Assembly: GCA_036251875.1 (NCBI GenBank)
Contig: CP133961.1
Location: forward strand, 1-50,494
DNA from: Orbaceae bacterium lpD02
Lineage (GTDB): Bacteria; Pseudomonadota; Gammaproteobacteria; Enterobacterales; Orbaceae
DNA length: 50,494 nt
Reading direction: 5' to 3'
The position numbers and the translations under genes were made by a program. Shown piece after piece: positions 42,538-50,494 of this stretch (position 1 is its first letter; each line of letters begins with the position of its first letter). The notes beneath the pieces were generated by a model. It saw nothing but the letters and a program-made list of their open reading frames with translations. It was not told the DNA's origin and did no database searches.

Positions 42538-45500
42538 ATGAGTTTATTAGATTTTTATAAAGAAAAATTTGATAGCGATCCATATAAAATTATGGATTAT
42601 GCATACCACGAAATAGCTAACCTCGCAGCCTTCGCTGGAATAGATTGGCCTGCAATTGCAGATAAAATAGTACTATCTCAAACTAAAGGTCACTCAGAGC
42701 GATTCTCATCATATAGCAAAGCTCCCAAAGCGTTAGAAAAGAAATTAAAAGGAAGGGTGGAAGTTTATTCTCGCGTAGAAACATCAAGAGACGGAATAGA
42801 ATACCCTTTTATAAACTTTGTACAAAAAGGATCTGATGCTGGATCGTGGTCGGGATTACAGTTTCTTTTTAATGAATATAATTATTGTAAAAATAATGAG
42901 ACCACGGTCTCAAGTAATAAAAATAATAACCAGTTAGCAAAAATAAGAGCTGAAAGAGAAGAACGTTTAAGATTAGCTAAATTAGATGAACTAAAAAAAT
43001 CAGAAGAAAATAAGAAAAAATATGAAGTTTTTTTAAAAGCTTTCAACTCTGCATCTGCTGAGGATGGTTCTTTTAATTATGTTGTAAAAAAACAAATATC
43101 GGCTATATTTAATAATTGCAATATTAAATCTTTTTCTGAGTGGGACCATGGTCCCAAATTGATGGCTATTCCATTATCAAAAATTAATTCACCCAAAATA
43201 TCAGGATGGCAACGTATATATGATGATGGAAGGAAAACGCTGACAACAGCAATAACCGCTGGGGATTATATTGGTGCTTGTCATGTTGTAGGCAGTTTAA
43301 GAAGTGCTAAAAAAATAGTATTGGCAGAAGGTTTTGCTACTGCAGCAACTGCATATTTAGCCGCTAATGGTAAGTTTGATGCTGCGATAATGTGTATTTC
43401 GGCTAACAATCTATTGCATGTTGTAGACCAGATTGTAGAGCTATATCCTTGGATTGAAATTGTAGTCGCATTAGATAATGACTACTTAAAAGCAAAAAAA
43501 GGAAAAGGAAATACTGGTATTAAATACGGTTTTGAAATACTTAAAAAGCATCCAAAAGTAAAATGTATTTATCCTCGTTTCGAAGAATTTATTGATGAAG
43601 ATGATTGTTCAGATTTTAATGATATTTGGATTAAAAAAGGCAAAAGAGAAACATCAAAACAAATTTTTTCTAATAATAATAAATTAAGCATTCAAGGTGA
43701 TTACTTTAAAACTGAATTAAAAATTCTATCTGTAACCCCTACTGAAAACAAAAAAGCATTTATAAAACAATTATATGCGTGTTGTGATGCTGGCATGAAA
43801 AAATGTCCTGTTGATTACTCTCCTAAAGAATTAATAAAAGTAATTAATGGCTATTTAAATCACTTAAAAGTTCTTAAAATCTATGAAGGAACCGTTAGAA
43901 GCAGAATAGGAAAGCAATTTTTGAAGGCTAAAATAAAAGCACAGGCGCCTCGATCATTTAGTACAAAAATTACCGACCCTACTTTAAGACCTGATAACAT
44001 AACTTATACTAGATATAATACTCCTTTCATTAATGAAAAAATATTAAATCATATAAAATCATTAAACGGACCAGTCATAGTCCGTGCAGGAATGGGATCA
44101 GGTAAATCAAAATTTCTTTTAAAACCGTTAATGAACTCAAGTCAAAGTGGTATTTCTTTAGCACATAGAGTTAGTTTAACTTCAAGCCTTTATGACATGA
44201 TGACAGATGGGCAAAGAAGTAAATCAGATATTTTTAATTATCAAGAGCAAGGTATTAATGATATAGCATCAGGTGTTCAAAAATTAATTTTGTGCATTAA
44301 TAGTATTATAAAAGGTTCATGGACCCCATTGGTCCGTGAACATGGTTTCCTTGGTTTCGATGAAGCTACTCAAGGATTAAGAGCTATTTGTACAAGCAGG
44401 GTTGTTCAATATCCTGTTGACGTATTTAATCGTTTAATTTTAGCGATTGCTTCATCACGAGAGCATTCAGTTCTAGTAGATGCTGATGCTAATGATACAT
44501 TGATAGAGTTGTGTGAAATGGCAATAAAAAAACGAGAAGAAATAGGCCTAGAACCATGGACACAAATTCATGTAATTGAATTACCTGTCGATGTGTCATA
44601 CACAGACAAAAATGGGAATAAAAAACAAAGAGAAGTCTTTTATACTGATAGTGATAGGGTTTTTTCAGAAATATTAGAATCTGCTAAAAATAATGAAACT
44701 TTTTTAGTTGCAACTGATAACAAGAATAAAGCTGATCAACTTCTTAATGAATTGAAAACAAATCACCCTTCTAAAAAATTTCTTTATGTAAGCCAAGATA
44801 CTACGCCGACTCCGGAAGTTATGGAATTCACTGACTCACCAAGTAAAACTGCAAAAAAATATGATGGGTTAATTTATAGCCCGGCTATATCATCAGGTGT
44901 ATCTATTGAGGTTGAACACTTTAAAAAACATTATGGAATATTTAGTGGTGTTGTTGTTCCATCTGATGCTATTCAAATGTTAAGACGAGATAGGACTGCG
45001 GTCGAGTTTATGATTGGGTTTGATAAAATTTCGGGCCAACATTCAGAAACTGCTGAAAATATAAGAAAAGGGTTTATTCAAGCAATGATAGCAACTGGTG
45101 AAATTAACCAGGAATACTGCGATGCTATATTTGAAAATGATAAATTATCTTTAGGTCTAGCAGATACTCCATTTACTAAAATGAAAATGAAAATAATGGA
45201 AATGGAAGCCTCCTCAAGGTCAAATTTTTCAAATAATCTTATTTATATTTTAGATGCCGATGGATATAAAGTGCACCATTTAGCTAGTAATGAAGAAAAA
45301 AGCACTCTCGGTAAAAATATAAGGAAAGATGCAAAAAAACGAGTACAAGAAATAGAGCTAATGCGTTATTTAGAAGCTCAAACACCTGATGACAAAACAA
45401 GAACAAAACTTTTAGAAAAAAGAACTCTAACTGAAGAAGAGAAAGCCATGATAACTCGATACGAAATTGAGCATGAACTTGGCTTAGATGTTAATGAAGA

Positions 45501-46455
45501 ATCTATTGATTTTTGGCTATCAGGTGGAAAAAATAAAATAAAAATGGTTGAGATTCGTGATATGTCTCATGATGAAGCTGCATCTATAGATAAAGAAGAG
45601 CAAGAATTTATGTTTATTTATAAATATAAGTTAAATGGGATATCTGACTACATGGTCGTAAATTCTCTCTCTCAAGACGCAGCAGATAAAATATTTAAAA
45701 AAGCACACCCGTTTGTTGATTCATTAAGCGTACAATCTAAACCCGTTGTTGATATACTTTCTAGAACGTTTGCATCATTACATAGGAAATTATTAAGAAG
45801 ATACTTTGATGATTGCGGAATAAATATAAAAACTGGTGAAGGTGACGTTACTACTGAAGCAATGCAAAAAGCAATGGATAATCTAATAGATATTGAGCGT
45901 TTAGAAATGTTTAATAATGTTATCCGTTTTGGGGGCTACACAGGCACCAAAAACAAGCCAAAACGAGCTGATACCGTTTTTAAGGCTATTTGTAAGTCAC
46001 ATGGGTATAAAATAAATAAAAGAAGACTTCCGCGTTCTCAGGGCCGTGGCTATGTATGGTTTATAGACTCTGAATCATGGCAGTTTATATCATCAATTAC
46101 TGATAACCGCAAAAAAATGAATAAATCGACTAGTGCTAAAAATAACCAAAACTTAAAAACTGAGCACGAAGTGATCCCTGATTTAATATCTATATATAAT
46201 AATAAAAACAAAATCGAGGATCAAAAGGATCTTAAGTGGGCTAACATCTTATCAGCCGCATTAGAAGACTTACCAATAAGCAAAGACTGGGTAGAAGAGG
46301 TGTTAACTGATGTAGAGAGGGACTTCTTTATTGATGATGACCTCCCTGTTTGGGCGCTTACTAATACCATTATAGGTATATACATGAGCGAGTTCTTAGG
46401 GGATATATCTCAAGACCACTTAGAAATTTTTAAAAATCGTATGAGAGCGGCTTAA
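42538..46455 (+). CDS. repA: RepA-type primase-helicase replication protein
   Basis: 1305 residues, near N15 RepA (about 1324). The N-terminal part (1-130) resembles zinc-ribbon/primase-associated regions of this family. A Toprim-like domain includes AEGFATA (E264) and ALDND (D313, D315). A helicase core carries Walker A AGMGSGKS (517-524, K523) and a Walker B D608-E-A-T. The C-terminal 350 residues are helical and probably bind the origin. In N15 the single RepA protein suffices for replication and the origin lies within repA; the same may hold here. Two SopB-type palindromes lie in codons 120-125 and 202-207. ATG has AGGA upstream. Confidence 0.92.
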   Translation: MSLLDFYKEKFDSDPYKIMDYAYHEIANLAAFAGIDWPAIADKIVLSQTKGHSERFSSYSKAPKALEKKLKGRVEVYSRVETSRDGIEYPFINFVQKGSDAGSWSGLQFLFNEYNYCKNNETTVSSNKNNNQLAKIRAEREERLRLAKLDELKKSEENKKKYEVFLKAFNSASAEDGSFNYVVKKQISAIFNNCNIKSFSEWDHGPKLMAIPLSKINSPKISGWQRIYDDGRKTLTTAITAGDYIGACHVVGSLRSAKKIVLAEGFATAATAYLAANGKFDAAIMCISANNLLHVVDQIVELYPWIEIVVALDNDYLKAKKGKGNTGIKYGFEILKKHPKVKCIYPRFEEFIDEDDCSDFNDIWIKKGKRETSKQIFSNNNKLSIQGDYFKTELKILSVTPTENKKAFIKQLYACCDAGMKKCPVDYSPKELIKVINGYLNHLKVLKIYEGTVRSRIGKQFLKAKIKAQAPRSFSTKITDPTLRPDNITYTRYNTPFINEKILNHIKSLNGPVIVRAGMGSGKSKFLLKPLMNSSQSGISLAHRVSLTSSLYDMMTDGQRSKSDIFNYQEQGINDIASGVQKLILCINSIIKGSWTPLVREHGFLGFDEATQGLRAICTSRVVQYPVDVFNRLILAIASSREHSVLVDADANDTLIELCEMAIKKREEIGLEPWTQIHVIELPVDVSYTDKNGNKKQREVFYTDSDRVFSEILESAKNNETFLVATDNKNKADQLLNELKTNHPSKKFLYVSQDTTPTPEVMEFTDSPSKTAKKYDGLIYSPAISSGVSIEVEHFKKHYGIFSGVVVPSDAIQMLRRDRTAVEFMIGFDKISGQHSETAENIRKGFIQAMIATGEINQEYCDAIFENDKLSLGLADTPFTKMKMKIMEMEASSRSNFSNNLIYILDADGYKVHHLASNEEKSTLGKNIRKDAKKRVQEIELMRYLEAQTPDDKTRTKLLEKRTLTEEEKAMITRYEIEHELGLDVNEESIDFWLSGGKNKIKMVEIRDMSHDEAASIDKEEQEFMFIYKYKLNGISDYMVVNSLSQDAADKIFKKAHPFVDSLSVQSKPVVDILSRTFASLHRKLLRRYFDDCGINIKTGEGDVTTEAMQKAMDNLIDIERLEMFNNVIRFGGYTGTKNKPKRADTVFKAICKSHGYKINKRRLPRSQGRGYVWFIDSESWQFISSITDNRKKMNKSTSAKNNQNLKTEHEVIPDLISIYNNKNKIEDQKDLKWANILSAALEDLPISKDWVEEVLTDVERDFFIDDDLPVWALTNTIIGIYMSEFLGDISQDHLEIFKNRMRAA
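42897..42912. promoter_or_regulatory. SopB-type centromere palindrome 4 (inside repA)
   Basis: TGAGACCACGGTCTCA has perfect 7-base arms with a 2-base centre. Confidence 0.8.
43141..43156. promoter_or_regulatory. SopB-type centromere palindrome 5 (inside repA)
   Basis: TGGGACCATGGTCCCA is a perfect palindrome and the closest match to the F sopC core. Confidence 0.85.
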
Positions 46456-46619
46456 TTTTTATAGTTTAAAATATTACTTTTTATGGCAAATACAGATAAT
46501 AATAAAATTGAAATGATATATACTTAGAAAAGTAACTATTTACTATCTAATGAAAGTTAAAATTTTAATTTTTCAAATACACTATTAAAAATAATAATAA
46601 AGTATAAGGAAGTAAAAAA

Positions 46620-48005
46620 ATGCCAAGACGAATAGCGGTAATTGGAGATAAAACAACAACAGGCGGGAAAATTATAAGCGCCTCTGGGAGTGCATTTGAT
46701 GGTACTAGTGGGGTTGCGTTACAGGGCGATTTAGCATATTGCCCTAAATGTAAAAGCACAGGAAAAATAATCGAAGGGGCGACAACCTTTGTCATTGATG
46801 GCAAGCCTGCGGCTTATACCGGCTGCATCATAGCTTGCAAATGTTCTCCGATAGGAATTAATAAAATTATTGCAACCAAAAGCGATATGTATGTTAATGA
46901 ACCGACTAGCTATAGTACGACAAATACAAGAACCTCATCAAACATAACGCCACAAACCAATACAGTAAATAATATCACCTCATTTAACAAACAAACACAT
47001 ACCGCATTTGGTACAACTTCATTACAAGAAAATAGGACATCTGAAAATGATAAGGATTTAATCCGTATTGATGCCCGTCGTTTGTTAAAATGCGCTGATG
47101 AATTATGTGAAAAGCATTTATACCATGATGGTATTAAGCAAGGATTTAAGCAAGAAGTTAAAAATTTAGCTAATGATATTGTCTATCAAGTTGATACTGG
47201 TGCTATGACTTATGAAGAAGGTTATCAAATTATTAAGGATGAGGAAAATAGCCTTTGGGAACAAGCTTTTAATTGGAGCAAAAATGGTTTGTCAGTACTT
47301 GGTGGCGTAGGTATGACTATAACGGGTATTGGGCTATGCATGACTGGCTGGGGTTGTCTTATAGGTGCGCCTTTAATGGTTCATGGTATAAATGGCGCGT
47401 ATGAAGGTGGTGGTGGCATTTATAATGGAATAGCTAACGCTTTTGATGGTGGAGATAGAAGCTTAGAAGTCGATGGTCTTTTAAGAGAAGGCTATAAAAA
47501 AACTGCGGAGGTATTAGGTTTTAATTCTTCGGTAGGAAACCTGGTCTATGATTTAGTTGATTTTGGTATTTCAGTTAAAGGGAAACTTAAATTAGTTCCT
47601 AAAATGAATACAGTATTGAGAGTTAATGAATTTAATCCCTACAATAAATCAAAAACACTTAAACTCTGGCGTTATGGTAGGCAGGATCTAGAAAAAACCT
47701 ATTTACAAATGAAAAAAATACTACTGACGATGGAGGTGTATGGAGATACATTGTCTTTAATTGATATTTATCGTGACTTAAAAAAGGCTTTTATACTGGA
47801 TACTAATACAAAACAGGTGAGTATGGTTGTCAGTGAGCCAGAAAAAATAAGTAACTTAAAAGAGATTATTGAAAATTGCTCTTTAGTTATAACTATAACT
47901 GGCGATTATGATGATGTACCTGCATATTATTCATGTGAAAGAATTGATGGTAGCAAATACAAAGAAGATTTATCTGGAAACGTGCTAGATGGAGATAAAA
48001 ATTAA
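46620..48005 (+). CDS. PAAR-domain toxin candidate with DUF4225-like domain
   Basis: 461 residues. A PAAR domain (about 1-82, IAVIGDKTTTGGKIISASGS ... FVIDGKPAAYTGCIIACKCS) tips the spike of type VI secretion systems or phage tails. A linker follows (83-195). A glycine-rich hydrophobic DUF4225-like segment covers about 220-320 (GLSVLGGVGMTITGIGLCMT, ending VYDLVDFGISVKGKLKL), then an unrecognised C-terminal domain (325-461). This is the architecture of a T6SS effector with membrane-active or unknown toxicity. The next gene overlaps it by one base and encodes a membrane protein, the usual effector-immunity arrangement. ATG has AAGGAAG. Host, target and activity are unknown. Confidence 0.85.
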   Translation: MPRRIAVIGDKTTTGGKIISASGSAFDGTSGVALQGDLAYCPKCKSTGKIIEGATTFVIDGKPAAYTGCIIACKCSPIGINKIIATKSDMYVNEPTSYSTTNTRTSSNITPQTNTVNNITSFNKQTHTAFGTTSLQENRTSENDKDLIRIDARRLLKCADELCEKHLYHDGIKQGFKQEVKNLANDIVYQVDTGAMTYEEGYQIIKDEENSLWEQAFNWSKNGLSVLGGVGMTITGIGLCMTGWGCLIGAPLMVHGINGAYEGGGGIYNGIANAFDGGDRSLEVDGLLREGYKKTAEVLGFNSSVGNLVYDLVDFGISVKGKLKLVPKMNTVLRVNEFNPYNKSKTLKLWRYGRQDLEKTYLQMKKILLTMEVYGDTLSLIDIYRDLKKAFILDTNTKQVSMVVSEPEKISNLKEIIENCSLVITITGDYDDVPAYYSCERIDGSKYKEDLSGNVLDGDKN

Positions 48006-48292
48006 TGACCTTTTTTATATATACTAGCTTTTATTGTCTGGTCATAATTGGTTTTTTTATTAGATATCGTTTTTCTCGGCTCATAGCTAAGGGTTATCAA
48101 AATAATAAAATATTAAATAGAAAAAGACGATTAGTTATTTTTTATTATTACATTATATTATTTTATAGTGCTTATATTTTTGTATTAGCTAAAGATGGTG
48201 ATTTAACTAATAGGGTTCTAGCCATCCCCATATTCCCTATTGCAATCTTATATATTTTTTTATTAAGTTTTATAGAATCACCTTATAAGTAA
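48005..48292 (+). CDS. Small membrane protein, probable immunity to the PAAR toxin
   Basis: 95 residues with three hydrophobic helices (about 2-19, 43-62 and 70-88). Its ATG shares a base with the toxin's TAA stop, so translation is coupled. Immunity proteins against membrane-active effectors are often small multi-helix inner-membrane proteins encoded exactly here. No named family is recognised; the immunity role is inference. Confidence 0.65.
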   Translation: MTFFIYTSFYCLVIIGFFIRYRFSRLIAKGYQNNKILNRKRRLVIFYYYIILFYSAYIFVLAKDGDLTNRVLAIPIFPIAILYIFLLSFIESPYK

Positions 48293-48361
48293 AAAATTTA
48301 ACCTTTTTTAAGCGGTGAAAATAGATGTACACCCTGATTAATTATTTAATTATTATAAAAA

Positions 48362-48377
48362 TGGGACCGTGGTCCCT
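48362..48377. promoter_or_regulatory. SopB-type centromere palindrome 6
   Basis: TGGGACCGTGGTCCCT lies between the convergent immunity and protelomerase genes; arms match except the last base. Confidence 0.8.
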
Positions 48378-48381
48378 ATTT

Positions 48382-50268
48382 TTATTTTTCAGCCCAAGCT
48401 TTATTTATAGCGTCTCCCATATTATCGGCTTTTCCAGTCCAAACACACGGAACACCTTTGTAAACGAACTGCACTAGCCACTCCTTTGTTACCAGTTGCA
48501 TAGCAGTGAACTGCGGTGGTTCTTCTTCAGCTAGTGCTATTTTTATATTTTTTTCAACTTCATTTTCACCTTCTTCAAGTTCAACATTATTTTCATTATA
48601 AGTAATATGATCATTGATATTATCTATATCGTCATTTATTATAATTTTGTTGCTTTCATCCTCTTTCCTTACAAACCTACCATTATCTTTTTTAATATCT
48701 AGTGCATCTGCTACAAATTCCATATAACGTGCAACAACCGTCGATTTGACTGTTAAAGCTTTTCTTATACTATAAGTCGTTATATTGGCATAAGGATTTA
48801 TTGAAATCTGCTCTTTAACCCAGTCATGTATTTTAATAGCTGAATTTTGACGAGCAAGACCACTCATATCATCATCGAGTTTTTTTAATGCTTCAAGCCT
48901 AGTGTTTTCACCAATAGTTATATCTAAATTAGGGTTAAAATCTTCTAGCTTAAATTGTTTATAGTGAAGCTGTGTTTCTTCATCATCATGCCCTAGTATT
49001 TCAGAGAAGAAAACATCTTCATCAACATTTTTCCAACGCTTATCTCTATTGAAATATTGCTCATAAACTATTCGAGCATAAATAGCACGAGTATCTTTAA
49101 AAACTCTATTTTTATCATTAAAAAATGTTTTAGCAAAAGAATTTAAAGGATCTTGAAAAACAGAGTTGATCTTCATGTTATCTGTTTTAGTTAAGTGATC
49201 AGGATTTTTATTTATTATTTCGTATATATCACTCAATGCTTGAGAGTTTCTAAGAGTCTCTATTTTTTTTATAAATAGTCGACTATCAACTAAACTATAA
49301 ATTTCTCTTTCAACACTTTCATTTTCTGAACGCTTTTTAGCTTGACCAGTAAAAGATATTTTATATTTAGATATTCTTTTTATTTCACCAGTATGCAATA
49401 TCTCAATCATTCTTCGGCCTGATGCTGCAGCAAGTGCAAAACATAAAGGAGCAATACTTGCTCTAGTAAAACCATTAAAAGCTTCATCGGGTAGGTTTAT
49501 TATTTTTGTTATTTCATTTATATAAGCAGGGTAATTAATTAGAATAGTATTACGTTTTTTCTGCCTTAGTTTCTCATCTGTTTTCATCTTAATTGCTGAC
49601 TTTTCAGTTGCATCGAGTGTTAAGTGATACATTATTTCATGGTTTACTTTTACTCTATCAAGGTCATTCAATAATTTTTTTGCTGTTTCAGATTCATTAA
49701 TAATAGTGTTGTTCTCTATTGAATTAGCCCATACTGGATATGTTTTTTTTAGAACTGTATTCTTAGTGTTTTGCTTGTATTTTTCTATTAAGACCATACA
49801 GTCTTTTAGATTTTTTTTTAATTCTATAATTTCAACTCTAATAGTAGCAGCATCCTTGTTGTGCCAACTGTTAAAAATAGGATTATAAGAAGGGTAATTA
49901 ATAGCTAATTTATCTATTTCTTTAAAGAAAGAATGATGTAAACGATCATCAAATAATTTTCTTGCTCTTGATAAGTAACTAGCAAAAGTTTTTAAACTTA
50001 TTCTTTTCTCAAGGCTTTTCCCTCTATATTTTCTCTTATCATTAAACAAAGCATTTTTAAACTTACTAGCTAAAGCTTTATATTTTGAAGTTTTCAAAGC
50101 TTGGCTAATATTTGAATTTTCAACGCTATCAACATCTGCTAGAAGCTGGCTAGATAATCTATTGAAGTCTATTTTTCTTGGCCCTGATCCACCATCATAA
50201 TTAGGCTTATATAAAGCAGTACGAATAGACTCATCTTCAACTTTCAAATTTTCTTTTAAATCACTCAT
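48382..50268 (-). CDS. telN: Protelomerase (telomere resolvase)
   Basis: 628 residues from ATG at 50268, which has TGAGG upstream; a 25-residue upstream extension lacks one. Length fits N15 TelN (631), PY54 Tel (618) and phiKO2 TelK (640). All six catalytic residues known from TelK (R275, K300, K380, R383, H416, Y425) are found at a constant offset of +11: R286, K311, K391, R394, H427 and Y436 (GHDDEETQLHYKQ). The enzyme cuts the replicated telomere palindrome and rejoins each strand as a hairpin. The C-terminal 130 residues are acidic and probably bind the flanks. It is transcribed away from its own target at the right telomere. Confidence 0.96.
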   Translation of the reverse strand: MSDLKENLKVEDESIRTALYKPNYDGGSGPRKIDFNRLSSQLLADVDSVENSNISQALKTSKYKALASKFKNALFNDKRKYRGKSLEKRISLKTFASYLSRARKLFDDRLHHSFFKEIDKLAINYPSYNPIFNSWHNKDAATIRVEIIELKKNLKDCMVLIEKYKQNTKNTVLKKTYPVWANSIENNTIINESETAKKLLNDLDRVKVNHEIMYHLTLDATEKSAIKMKTDEKLRQKKRNTILINYPAYINEITKIINLPDEAFNGFTRASIAPLCFALAAASGRRMIEILHTGEIKRISKYKISFTGQAKKRSENESVEREIYSLVDSRLFIKKIETLRNSQALSDIYEIINKNPDHLTKTDNMKINSVFQDPLNSFAKTFFNDKNRVFKDTRAIYARIVYEQYFNRDKRWKNVDEDVFFSEILGHDDEETQLHYKQFKLEDFNPNLDITIGENTRLEALKKLDDDMSGLARQNSAIKIHDWVKEQISINPYANITTYSIRKALTVKSTVVARYMEFVADALDIKKDNGRFVRKEDESNKIIINDDIDNINDHITYNENNVELEEGENEVEKNIKIALAEEEPPQFTAMQLVTKEWLVQFVYKGVPCVWTGKADNMGDAINKAWAEK

Positions 50269-50494
50269 AACAACCTCAACTTTAAATTTAAAGGTAACAT
50301 AAATATAAGTAAAGGTACCATAAAAATAAAATAATAACAACAAAAGGGCACATAATTAATTAATTATATTTTTTTTAAATAAAAAAAATTAAAGGGTTCA
50401 TAAGTAAGAAATGAAAATAAAATAGAACGATTATAAATATAAATATGTACCCTTTATTTCATTAAATATGAACCCTATTAAGTACCACATCAAC
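50269..50494. other. Right terminal region with subterminal repeats and telomere arm
   Basis: Holds four direct AAAGGnnnCATA copies (50290-50301, 50311-50322, 50343-50354, 50391-50402) and two inverted ones (50444-50455, 50467-50478). The 16-base telomere arm TAAGTACCACATCAAC (50479-50494) follows, identical to the arm at the left axis (5717-5732). By comparison the hairpin tip is 11 bases past the window end. The first repeats overlap the probable protelomerase promoter region, so they might regulate that gene. Confidence 0.88.

Noticed and set aside
44320-44336. GGACC ... GGTCC inverted repeat in repA
   Set aside because: Arms and spacing differ from the SopB-type sites; probably coding coincidence.
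46565-46804. Minus-strand ORF opposite the PAAR domain
   Set aside because: Shadow of the PAAR coding sequence without supporting signals.

Overview
The window is essentially one complete linear plasmid-prophage (phage-plasmid) of the N15 / PY54 / phiKO2 type. It is captured with one hairpin telomere unfolded, so the first 5,743 bases are an exact inverted copy of bases 5,744-11,486 (x maps to 11487-x). The axis of symmetry, between 5743 and 5744, is the telomere hairpin tip. The far end of the window (50479-50494) carries the same 16-base telomere arm and stops 11 bases short of its own tip. The real molecule therefore runs from about 5744 to just past 50494, roughly 44.8 kb. The DNA is very A+T-rich (about one third G+C by eye). 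Together with lambda-like and Mu-like genes and a T6SS-type PAAR protein, this suggests a low-GC gammaproteobacterial host. An insect-gut Orbaceae member such as Gilliamella would fit, but that is inference only.

Left arm (5.7-10.1 kb): left telomere with subterminal repeats, the sopA-sopB partition operon, small hypothetical genes, and a HigB/RelE-type toxin with an XRE antitoxin. From 33.7 kb down to 10.3 kb on the minus strand lies a continuous virion operon. It has a lambda-type head (small and large terminase, gpW, portal, S49 protease, acidic scaffold, decoration protein, capsid, gpFII-like connector). It also has a Mu-type contractile tail (sheath, tube, chaperone with -1 frameshift, short tape measure, gpN, gpP, gp45, gp46, gp47, gp48) and two fibre plus chaperone modules. 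The second fibre contains 20 near-identical tandem repeats. A candidate cos site lies just upstream of the small terminase gene.

Right arm, minus strand (33.8-41.5 kb): a tail-completion-like gene, a DUF4406 protein, a phage beta-sandwich lipoprotein, the lysis cassette (holin, SAR lysozyme, Rz with nested Rz1), a DNA methyltransferase, and the early operon (exonuclease, unknown, RdgC-like, unknown, Q-like antiterminator, Cro). Divergent from it is a LexA-fold prophage repressor, followed on the plus strand by repA, a giant primase-helicase replication gene. A PAAR/DUF4225 toxin candidate and an overlapping membrane protein (probable immunity) come next, and the convergent protelomerase gene closes the arm at the right telomere.

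How it works together: RepA replicates the plasmid and protelomerase resolves the replicated telomeres into hairpins. SopA/SopB would segregate it using sopC-like palindromes scattered over the right arm rather than clustered beside sopAB. The repressor would hold the lytic operon off and may also act on the repA promoter, where an operator-like palindrome and a candidate antisense RNA lie in the leader region.
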